DNA from: Azorinus chamasolen
Taxonomy: Eukaryota > Mollusca > Bivalvia > Cardiida > Solecurtidae
Reading direction: 5' to 3'
DNA length: 64,000 bases
NCBI GenBank assembly: GCA_963576725.1
Contig: OY755247.1
Span: forward strand, 12,652,534-12,716,533
Shown: one piece after another, positions 27,006 through 39,000 of the stretch
How the letters are laid out: each line of letters starts with the position of its first letter
How positions within the stretch are numbered: position 1 is the stretch's first letter
Position numbers and translations under genes: made by a program
Notes under the pieces: generated by a model
The model's database searches: none
What the model was told of the DNA's origin: nothing
What the model saw: only the letters and a program-made list of their open reading frames with translations

Positions 27006-30000
27006 TTGTTTGTCAGCAACTTTAACATTGGTCATAACTTTTGAGCCAGTATAGATAGAGACTTGATATTTGGCATACATATGTATCTCATGAAGCCGCA
27101 CATTTTGAGGGGTGACGTGTCAAGGTCATCCTTCAAGGTCAGAGGTCAAATATATGGATCAAATCGCCGACTTTAACATTGGCCATAACTTTTGGACCAG
27201 TAGAGATAGAGACTTGATATTTGGCATGCTTGTGTATCTCATGAGGCTGCACATTTTGAGGGGTGACATATCAAGGTCAAGGTCAGAGGTCAAATATATG
27301 AGGGGGCATAGTGTTTCACAAACACATCTTGTTGCTTTAGCTAAAATACTAAAGTCATTCTCAGAAGTCCAGATAAGAAGCGTAAATTGAAACGATTTAA
27401 AAGAAAAAAATCTTTATTGCTCCACAACATAGGGTTTGATGGAGAAATGATGATTTTAGTTGACTATAGATCTTTTATAGGTCTGCATTCTCCAAGCATT
27501 GTTTATTATACCCCCCTTTTGAAAAAATGGGGGTATATTGCTTTGCACATGTCGGTCGGTCGGTCGGTAGATCGATGGTTTCCGAACGATAACTAATAAA
27601 CGACATGGCCTAGAATCTTCAAACTTGCTGTGGTGGTTGGTCATGACAAGTAGATGACCCCTATTGTTTTTTAGGTCACTAGGTCAAAGGTCAAGGTCAC
27701 CATGACCGAAAATGGTGAAATAGTTTCCGATCAATAACTGCTCAAGGGTTTGGCTTGGGATCTTCAAACTTGCTGTGGTGGTTTGGCATGACCACTAGAT
27801 GACCCCTATTGATTTTGAGGTCACTAGGTCAAAGGTCAAGGTCACCATGACCTTAAATGGTTAAATGGTTTCCGATCAATAACTGCTCAAGGGTTTAGCT
27901 TAGAATCTTCAAACTTGCTGTGGTAGTTGGACATGACCACTGGATGACCCCTATTGATTTTGAGGTCACTAGGTCAAAGGTCAAGGTCACCATGACCTTA
28001 ACTGGTAAAATGGTTTCTGATCAATAACTGCTCAAGGTTTTGGCTTAGGATCTTCAAATTTGCTTAGGTGGTTGGTCATGACAACTAGATGAGTCCTATA
28101 GTTTTTTAGGTCACTAGGTCAAAGGTCAAGGTCACCATGACCTTTAAGGGTGAAATGGTTTGCGATCAATAACTGCTCAAGGGTTTGGCCTAGGATCTTT
28201 AAATTTGCTATGGTGGTTGGTAATGACCACAATATGACCCCTATTGCTTTTTAGGTCACTAGGTCAAAGGTCAAGGTCACCATGCTCTTAACTGGTCAAA
28301 TGGTTTCCGATCAATAACTGCTCAAGGGTTTGGCTTAGAATCTTCAAACTTGCTGCGGTAGTTGGTCATGACAACTGGATGGCCCCTATTGTATTTGAGG
28401 TCACTGAGTCAAAGGTCAAGGTCACCATGACCTTAACTTGTAAAATGGTTTCTGATCAATAACTGCTCAAGGGTTTGGCTTAGGATCTTCAAATTTGCTT
28501 AGGTGGTTGGTCATGACAACTAGATGAGCCTTTTTTTTTTAGGTCACTAGGTCAAAGGTCAAGGTCACAATGACCTTAACTGGTGAAATGGTTTGCGATC
28601 AATAACTGCTCAAGGGTTTGGCTTAGGATCTTCAAACTTGCTGTGGTGGTTGGTCATGACCAGTAGATAACCCCTATTATTTTTGAGGTCACTAGGTCAA
28701 AGGTCACGGTCACCATGACCTTAATTGGTGAAATGGTTTGCGATTAATAACTGCTCAAGGGTTTGGCTTAGGATCTTCAAACTTGCTGTGGTGGTTGGTC
28801 ATGACAACTAGATGACCCCTATTGATTTTGAGGTTAATAGGTTAAAGATCAAGGTCATCATGACCTTAACTGATGAAATGGTTTCCAATTAATAACTGCT
28901 CAATGGTTTGGTTCGGGATCTTCAAACTTGCTGTGGTAGTTGGTTGTGACCAGTTGATGACCCCTACAGTTGTTAAGGTCACTAGGTCAAAGGTCAAGTT
29001 CACCATGACCTTAATATGTGAAATGTTTTCAGATCAATAAATGATCAGTGGTTTGGCTTAGGATCTTCAAAGTTGCTGTGGTGATTAGTCATGACCGCTA
29101 GATGACCTCTATAGTTGAGGTCACTAGAACAAAGGTCAGGGGGTCTGGGGGTATACATGTTTTACAAACATCTCTTGTTTTAAATACTGATATTGTAATC
29201 AATGTTTGTGTATACTGGGATTTTTTTTATTGCAGCCTATGGGCATGTACGGTGGGGCGATGCAACCCAACTATTACCAGGGAGGCAGACCACCATTCCC
29301 AGGACCAGCAGGATTTCAAATGGTATTTATAAAAGAAGAGGAAAAATACCATTTTATGCTCCCATATAGAAAGATCTTGTACAATCACATTATCCATTTA
29401 TTCTTTCACATTGTTTTCATACATAGAATACTTTGATAGGGATTTTATTATACCCCAACCACCTGTGGTGGGGCTATATAGGAATCACCTTGTCCGTCCG
29501 TCACTCGCGTTTTTTCAGGACATTTGCTTTTTTCCTAAACTAGTTTTGATAACTCCTTCAAACTTAATACATGTTATAAATGTTATGTGGGGACAGTCTT
29601 CTCCGGGTTTCACAACTCTTGCACAAAATTTGACAGAATTGTGCCCCCTTTTAGCTCGTCTGTTTCGAAGAAATCACAAGCTATTGTTGTAACTCAAGCG
29701 TCGGCGGCGTCCGAAATCTTAACATTGACCATAACTTCAATTTTCATTTACAACCTTCATTTTTGGTATGCATGTTCATCTTGACAAGGCCTATCCACAC
29801 ATACCAACATGATAACAGACGAGTGTTCGCACCCACTTGCGGTGCTCTTGTTGACTTGATATTTTGTCTCTCAATTGGGATATATTTTTGGGACATGCCA
29901 TTTTCTTGAAACCTGTTCATAATATGTCTTCAAACTTGGTACACATAATGAGGGTGATGAGAGGATGTGCAGTCAACAAGGGTTATAACTCTAAATTAAT

Positions 30001-33000
30001 TTTTGAGGGAGTTGTTCCCCTTAGTTACTTTTCAGAAGCATTTTTCTGTCCGGCGCATAACTTCTCAAGTATTGTAGGCACAAAGTTGAGACTTTATGTA
30101 CGGATAGAGGGTGGTGACTGGATGTGCAGTCAACAAGGACCGTAACTCTAAATTCATTTTGAGGGATTTATTCCCCTTTGTTACTTTTCATAAGTAATTT
30201 TTTGTCCAGAGCACAACTTCTCAAGTATTGTAGGCACAACTGTGAAACTTTACATATGGATAGAGGGTGATGAGAGGATTTACAGTCAACAAGGACTGTA
30301 ACTCTAAATTCATTTTTGAGGGATTTATTCCTCTTTGTTACTTTTCATATTAAAGTATTTTTTTGTCCAGAGCAGAACTTCTCAAGTACTACTACATTTC
30401 TTCACCATTGGATCTCAAATTTTGCATATGCATTTATAATGATGTGAAGATGTGTGTGACATAATTGTGATGCGAGTCATTCCTTCATTGGACTATAAAA
30501 AATTTCTTTCCACAAATGTGGATGAAAGGATTATTGAGCTATTTTCTTTTGTATTGAAGTCATATTGGATCTTTTGACAAGATGGTTGGTGGGGTATCAT
30601 CTTTAGAAATAGTTCTAGTTTAAACTTGATTTAACTGGAGTGTGTTTGACTGTTTAATATACATGTCTTTAACACATAGTTCATTATTAAATTCTGTCTT
30701 AACCCTTTCCTTCATATAAATGCCCTTGCAGACAGAGTAGACCGAGATCGACAGTTCCTGTGGGACTCGTCTGATCAGTGTCTGCTTTGTGTGCTTATGT
30801 TATACAGTAGAATCCCTCTAATGCGACCACTTAATAAATACACATGGTTGTATTTAGAAGCAGGTGGTTGCTTAATGCAGGGCAAAAGTAATGCAGAAAG
30901 CTCCTCTAGGAGCTTTCTGCATTACTTTTGTCCTGTATTAAGGTACCACCTGCATCAAGCACCCAGAATTATACCTCTTAGGTGGTCGCATTAGCGGGGT
31001 TTTACTGAATATATTTGGTGCTACAGTTTCTGCTTGGTCAAAAATATCTTGTGTCCATATGCCATTTGAAAAAATAATTACATGAATATGCAACAGAGAA
31101 AGTGTTAATGGATATGGTGACCCGTGTTGGTATTACACAAAAACATCAAGCAGGAATAATAACTTAAACCTGACTGGTGAATTGTGATAATCTATGCAGT
31201 TTAGATTAAGATTAGATACTGTTTAATTTGCTGTCTGGAAATTATCCAAACTGATTGACATTGGTCAATTATTTTGTAGAGAATAAATAAAGTTGAAGCA
31301 GTCGAAAACATTTTTAAAATTGCAGATGAAAGTTAGTGTTGAAAAATCGGAGAATGGAACATAAATTTTACGGATGAATGGATAAAAATAAGACAAATGA
31401 GATGAGAATTTTTCTATTAAGCAGGGTCCAGGGAATTACCAGGAAGGGCCAGGAGGCATGTATGGTGGGGGCCCACCTGCCCAGATGGCACCAGCAATAG
31501 AAACCGTGCATTTGTTTATCCCCGAGTCCACAGTTGGTGCTGTGATTGGCAGTAAGGGAAGCAACATCAAGGCCATCACTAACATGGCTGGGGCCAAAGT
31601 CAAGGTTTGTTTTGCCCTTTGCATCTCGACCCCTACCTGTACTCCCCACACAAATTGTAACGGGTGGGGTCTACTGAACTGCTGGGAGGATTTGCTTGAA
31701 ACTTTCCAAGATTTCCTAGCTTGACATTTACATGTATGTTAAAAAAGGACTTTTTCCTGTGATCATTTTTGCCAGGTTAATGGGCCTTTGTTGTTCTTTT
31801 ATATCACTGCAATTACTATCCCAGTAATGGTCTTTTTCAACGTTTTTCTCTGTATACGAATAAGGAGTGTTTTAGCCTTTAGCTTGCAGCTCCAGTGGGG
31901 GAAAAAAACAAAACTTCCGTGACCATTATTTTGAGAAGAACTTTTAAATGTGGATAAAAGATAATAAAAGCATAATCAGAAGACCCAAATGACACGAACA
32001 TCAAATTCCAATTAACCCATTTATCGTTATGCCTCTAAATCTAACTGTCAAGACCCAGATCTAAAATGCCTCTTCAGGAGCCCTCTGATCAGGGTCTGCA
32101 GCGTTTGCTTGACATATAATTTTCTAATGGTCACTTTCAGTGCCATATTGCGATATATTATCACAATATATTTAATGGGAATTTCTGTATGCTATTCCTG
32201 GTTAAGAACGCTATAATATCTTTATAATGCAATAAAGGGTTGGTTATTAACCCTTTCCCTGTTCTATGTTCTATATTACAAATTTCAATACCTACTGAAT
32301 ACTCGTTGACAAAATAGCCATAATATAACATGGAAAGTGGAACATTGTTACTAGTTTAGAAAGTATAGAAACAGATCTATCAAATTCCATTAGTAAACAG
32401 AGCAGACCCTGATCAGACGGCTCCTAGGAGCCGTCTGATCTGGGTCTACTCTGTTTGCAGATGCGTGAAAACATGTTTATATAAGGTAAAGGGCTAAACT
32501 TGCTACTGTGTTTTCATGTATGTCTTGTGTGACCAAGGGATGAAAGATAACATAAAGCAGTAGTTTGAACACTGCAAATCTTCAATAGAATCAATAAATC
32601 AAAGCACGAGTGTAATACCAGAAAAACAATAACTGTTTTTAAGGTCAGGTGTTGGTTTTCAGAAGAATGAAAGTAGCTTTCTCTATTTCTTTATTCCTGC
32701 TTAAAGCAACTTACTGTATTGTTATCTCATGGTTTGTAGGGAATTCAAGCTTATTATACCCCCCACAAAGAAAGTTTGGGCGGTATATAGGAGTCGGCTT
32801 GGCGGTTGGTTCGTTGGCGATCGCTCGTCTGTTGGCTTTTGTTTCTGTTTCTTATTTCAATTTGATATTTATTACAGATTGATAATCCAGATAACAATCA
32901 GAATGGTGACCGTGAGCGAGATAATGAACAAAGACAAGGAAGATTTGAGCGTAAAGTCATCATCACAGGAAATCCAGATTCACAGTTTAAAGTAAGTATC

Positions 33001-36000
33001 TGAATAATATGGAGTACGAGGCTTGTTCTAAAATTATTGAGACACTAAATAAAATGGACATAGAATGACATACTATTAAGATATTATGTCACTAAATACT
33101 TGCATGTGTGTACTTTGTACATGCGCAAGATAAAAATGCTGGACCCGTGAATCATTCTTTAGCATTTTCCTAAAGAACGTCACTTCGCGGGACCCGGAGC
33201 ACGCCAGCGTCATTAACGTTACGTCATCTCTTTGAAATTACCGTGATGCTGCTCCTCTCTTAACCCTGTCATAGCAAATGTGGCACACAGCAAACACACA
33301 GAGTTCCAAGTGTACCCTTTGGTCATTATTGTATGTGCTGTCACAACTCAAATGTTGTTTTGAATGGCAATGTTTCGAAGTCAGTCGTGTGTTCTGTTGT
33401 AATGCATTTTACAGATCTGACATAGCCAGTTCTGTAATGATTGTGGATCTGTTCGCTTCTATAGATGTGTATGGTGTAATTGAATAATTAGTAAATCTGC
33501 TGTGCCTATGGTAAATTTAAGCACCAGATACACTACTTCCAGTTTGTGACTTTAAGCAAATTTATTTCATCTATACTGGAGTTTTCCATAACTCAACACA
33601 AAATTTGATGACTGCCTGCTGCCCCGGCTTTATCTAGGAACCAACACTGACGTCACAAATTTAATTTGACCAACACCCGGAAAATACTCCTCATTTATTT
33701 AATTGTAACTCAAGTAACGTCCAATTTTCACAAAACCATGTTAGAATCCTAGTGTCTATATGACATCACTTTGGATGATGTTTTCCCGCTATTTCTTGTT
33801 TTTTTTATTGTAAAGTGTATAAAGGTTGTGTTTGCAACATGATAATTTCACGGCGTGCTCCGGGTATGGTTACCTGTAGCTCTTACGCAAGTACTTTTTA
33901 GCTCACCAGAGCACAAAGTGCTCAAGGTGAGCTTTTGTGATACCCCTGTGTCCGTCGTCCGTCTGTCCGTCAACAATTTCAAACGACTTCTTCTTTGAAA
34001 CCGACTGCCCAATTGTAACCAAACTTGGTCAGATACATACTGTTGGTGGGTGCTTCAAAAGTTGTTAAAAGATAGTGGGTGGGGCCATCGGTCTTGTTGC
34101 CATGGCAACCGTACACAATATCTAGAAAAATCTTCTTCTCCAGAAGGACTTGTCCGATTTGAATATAGTTTTCACCAAAATGTTTCTCAGTTGATAGACT
34201 TCAAAAGTTGTTAAAAGAATTTTGATCCGGCAAAAAACATGGCCGCCAGAGGGCGTGGTAATTTTTATGCCCCCAAAGCTAGGCTTTGGCGGCATATAGT
34301 GATCGCACCGTGCGTGTGTGGGTGTGTGGGTGGGTGGGTGTGTGGGTGGGTGGGTGGGTGTGTGTACATTTTGTCCGGAGTATATTTCCTTTGTCACATC
34401 AGCTATGGATACCAATTTTGGTGTGTGAGTTCATCTTGGGATGGGGGAGTGTCGCGTACCATTTTCATGTCACTGTGACCTTGACCTTGACCTTTGACCT
34501 TGATTTTACAAAAAGCTTGTCCGGAGCATATCTCCTTTACCTTACCAGCTACAGATTCCAAATTTGGTGTGTGAGTTCATCTTGGGATGGCGGAGTGTCG
34601 CGTACCATTTCCAGGTCACTGTGACCTTGACCTTGACCTTTGACCTCGATTTTAAAAAAAGCTTATGCCTTACCAGCTACAAAAAGCTTGTCCGGAGTAT
34701 ATCTCCTATACCTTACCAGCTAAGGATTCCAAATTTGGTGTGTGAGTTCATCTTGGGATGGAGGAGTGTCGCGTACCATTTTCAGATCACTGTGACCTTG
34801 ACCATGACCTTTGACCGATTTTACAAAAAGCTTGTCCGGAGCATATCTCCTTTACCTTACCAGCTACAGATTCCAAAATTGCTGTGTGAGTTCATCTTGG
34901 GATGGCGGAGTGTCGCGTACCATTTCCAGGTCACTGTGACCTTGACCTTGACCTTTGACCTCGATTTTAAAAACCGCTTATACCTTACCAGCTACAAAAA
35001 GCTTGTCCGAAGTATATCTCCTATTCCTTACCAGCTAAGGATTCCAAATTTGGTGTGTGAGTTCATCTTGGGATGGAGGAGTGTCGCGTACCATTTTCAG
35101 ATCACTGTGACCTTGACCATGACCTTTGACCGATTTTACAAAAAGCTTGTCCGGAGCATATCTCCTTTACCTTACCAGCTACAGATTCCAAATTTGGTGT
35201 GTGAGTTCATCTTGGGATGGCGGAGTGTCATGTACCATTTCCAGGTCGCTATGACCTTAACCTTGACCTTGACCTTGACTGATTTTACAAAAAGCTTGTC
35301 CAGAGCATATCTCCTATAACTTACCAGATACGGATTCCAAATTTGGTGTGTGAGATCACCTTCAGATGGCGGAGTGTCGCGTACCATTTTCAGGTCACTG
35401 TGACCTTGACCTTGACCTTCGACCTCGATTTTACAAAAAAGGTTGTCCAGAGAATATCTCCTATACCTTACCAGCTACGGATTCCAAATTTAATGTGTGA
35501 GTTTATCTTGGGATGGCGGTGTGTCGCGTACCATTTTCAGGTCACTGTGGCCTTGACCTTTGACCTAGATTTTACACAAAGCTTGTCCGGAGCATTTTTC
35601 CTATACCTTACCAGCTACAGATTCCAAATTTGGTTTGTGAGTTCATCTTGGGATGGCGGAGAGTCGTGTACCATTTTCAGATCACTGACCTTGACCTTGA
35701 CCTTTGACCTCGATTTTACAAAAAAGGTTGTCCAGAGAATATCTCCTATACCTTACCAGCTACGGATTCCAAATTTAATGTGTGAGTTTATCTTGGGATG
35801 GCGGTGTGTCGCGTACCATTTTCAGGTCACTGTGGCCTTGACCTTTGACCTAGATTTTACACAAAGCTTGTCCGGAGCATTTTTCCTATACCTTACCAGC
35901 TACAGATTCCAAATTTGGTTTGTGAGTTCATCTTGGGATGGCGGAGAGTCGTGTACCATTTTCAGATCACTGACCTTGACCTTGACCTTTGACCTCAATT

Positions 36001-39000
36001 TTACAGTCCGGAGCATATCTCCTATATCTTACCAGATACAAAAAGCTTGTCCAGAGAATATCTCCTATACCTTAAACGTTGACAATCAACCCAGGTACTG
36101 ACCTTGACCTTGACCTTTGACCTCAATTTTACAGTCCGGAGCATATCTCCTATATCTTACCAGATACAAAAAGCTTGTCCAGAGCATATCTCCTATACCT
36201 TAAACGTTGACAATCAACCCAGGGTCCTTTTTAACGTTGAGAATGACTTAGGGTCCTTTTTAACTAAGTTTTGACGCTTGGCTCTTTTCTTAGCTATCAT
36301 AATCGTCAAAGGTTCTGTTTCTAATGTTAAGAACTGACTCCTGTGTCATTTTTAACAGCATCAAAATTTCATGTTACACCTGCATTACATTGTATTGTTT
36401 TTCCGCCAAAATGCATTTCGGTGTCAAACACTTTGGGGGCATTTGTCACCCGTGACGACTCTCTTGTTTCCGTATATGGTAATATGGAATTTTCATAGGA
36501 AAATCTTTAAAAATCTTCTTCTCTGAAACTATAAAGCCTAGACCTTTGGTATTTGGTATGTAGCATGATCTTATGGTCCTCTATAAAGATTGTTCAAATT
36601 ATGGCCCCCGGGCCAAAAATGGCCCCGCCCAAGGACTTATCAGTTTTTCATAGGAAAATCTTTAAAAATCTTCTTCTCTGAAACTGTAAGGCCTAGACCT
36701 TTGATATTTGGTATGTAGCATGATCTTATGGTCCTCTACAAATATATTGTTCAAATTATGACCCCCGGGCCAAAAATGGCCCCGCCCAAGGGCTTGTCAG
36801 TTTTTCATAGGAAAATCTTTAAAAATCTTCTTCTCTGTAACTGTAAGGCCTAGACCTTTGATATTTTGTATATAGCATGATCTTATGGTCCTCTACAAAT
36901 ATTGTTCAAATTATGACCCCCGGGCCAAAAATGGCCCCGCCCAAGGGCGTATCAGTTTTTCATAGGAAAATCTTTAAAAATCTTCTGTTCTCAAACTGTA
37001 AGGCCTACACCTTTGATATTTGATATGTAGCATGATCTTATAGTCCTCAACAAAAGTGGTTCAAATTATGACCCCCGGGCCTCAAATGGCCCCCCCAAGG
37101 GCTTATCAGTTTTTCATAGGAAAATCTTTAAAAATCTTCTGTTCTCAAACTGTAAAGCCTAGACCTTTGATATTTGGCATGTAGCATGATCTTATGGTCC
37201 TCTATAAATATTGTTCAAATTATGACCCCAGGGCCAAAAATGGCCCCGCCCAAGGGCTTATCAGTTTCTCATAGGAAAATCTTTAAAAATCTTCTTCTCT
37301 GAAGCTGTAAGGCCTAGACCTTTGATATTTAATATGTAGCATGATCTTATGGTCCTCTACAATTGTTGTTCAAATTAAGACCCCCGGGCCAAAAATGGCC
37401 CGCCCAAGGGCTTATCAGTTTTCTATAGGAAAATCTTTAAAAATCTTCTGAAACTGTAAAGCCTAGACCTTTGATATTTGGTATATGTAGCATGATCTTA
37501 TGGTCCTCTACAAGTATTGTTCAAATTATGACCCCGGGCCAAAAATGCCCCGCCCAAGGGCTTATCAGTTTTTCATTGGAAAATCTTTAAAAATCTACTG
37601 AAACTGTAAGGCCTAGACCATTGATATTTGGTATGACTAACATGATCTAATGGTCCTCTATAAATAAGTAGCTGTGGCTTGTGGTCCTCTGCCAAGAATG
37701 TTTAACTTACGACCCTGACCACTGGGCGAAACTTGGCCCTGCCTCAGGACTTATCAGTTTTTTATTGGAAAAATATGAAATATTACTTTTCTCTGAAACC
37801 ATAAGGCTTAGACCATTAATGAACACCCCCTCCCCCCCCCTCCCCCCCCCCCCCCCCTTGGAGTTATCTCAGGTGAGCGCTTCAGGGCCTCATGGCCCTC
37901 TTGTTCACAATTGTTATATAATTATTTCCTGATTTTCATGTATTATGATCATAAGACCCCATACTGTGCTTGTACTAATTTTAAACGCTGAGCGTTAAAT
38001 ATGTTTTGAAAAACAGGCAGTGTCTCAATAATTTCCGAACAACCCTCGTAGGTATATTAAAATTCAATAAGTTTTTATCAGTATTGTTCCTGCGGTACGG
38101 AAGGTCGTGGGTTCGATCCCTGGCCGCGACAGACCAAAAGTCCTTAAAAGTTGGTACTAGTAGCTCCCTTGTCTACGCTCGACATTAAAGGTGTAGTTCT
38201 AGGACTGGTTGGCCCGGTGTCAGGATAATGTGACTGGGTGGGGTGCCCTTGCCATGTACCTGCGGCAGGGGTATTCCAGTGAGGCAGCACTATAACTTGT
38301 CTCATGCGGGTGCCGTCTGCAAATAACTGAAATACTGTTGGTCGGACGTAAAACCTAACTCACATACTTACTCATCAGTATTGTTGAAAAATAATGAATT
38401 ATAAAACTGCTAACTTCAGAAAGATTTTTATGTCTTTGAGTGAAGGTCAATTGTTAGGATGAATATAACCTGAAAAGAGATTTCAAGACGTCGGGATAAT
38501 AATGCCAGATAGATTTCTTTAATACATAATTGCAGTTTTAGATTCTCCTGTTTGAAGGAATGTCGGGTTACTGCCTTAATTTGATGTGCATTTCTTGATG
38601 TTGGGGGGGGGGGGGGGGGGGGGGGAATGAATATAATTGGAGCTAGCTTCACCAGACTTGTGACTACTCAAAAGAGTCCTCTCAAAAAGACTGGGTTTGG
38701 TTAAGCAATAAAAGAAAAATTCTTTAAATAACATTAATTAGGGCCCTGCATTGAAAATGAATGAGCCCTATAGGAATCGCATTTTCTAGTTTGCACATCT
38801 TATCTGTGTGGCTCTGCATGGGTCACAGCAGGCAGCTGTCTGTTGACATTAAGACATAGTTATGACTCATTGAAAATCTTCAGTCTTTCACGAACAGTTT
38901 AGTGTTGGCATGAACTTTAAAGTGCATTACTTTAAAATGTTCAGATCTGAATAAAACCCATTAAAATACAACTGAAATTGTGAAAAAAAACACCATTTAT

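Larger units (their letters stand above)
33895..37905. mobile_element. H-family element split by a 2.2-kb E2 element
   Basis: TTTTTAGCTCACCAGAGC and GTGCTCAAGGTGAGCTT at the 5' end. The body resumes at about 36470 with nine or so ~150-bp units (AAACTGTAAGGCCTAGACC, CCCCGGGCCAAAAATGGCC). GGTGAGCGC, the hairpin AGGGCC-tcat-GGCCCT and CTTGTT at the 3' end. Confidence 0.8.

Noticed and set aside
27503..29180. Regularly spaced repeats as a CRISPR array
   Set aside because: Units are 145 bp with no unique spacers, and the setting is a eukaryotic intron with transposon ends.
32399..32454. microRNA precursor
   Set aside because: The hairpin is the core of a MITE present about 30 times here. Repetition explains it better, though small RNAs from it are possible.
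34564..36101. Two open frames of 251 and 252 codons in the same array
   Set aside because: They follow the tandem units of the E2 element, repeat the same peptide with each unit, and lack any known domain. The openness comes from units whose spacing keeps frame.
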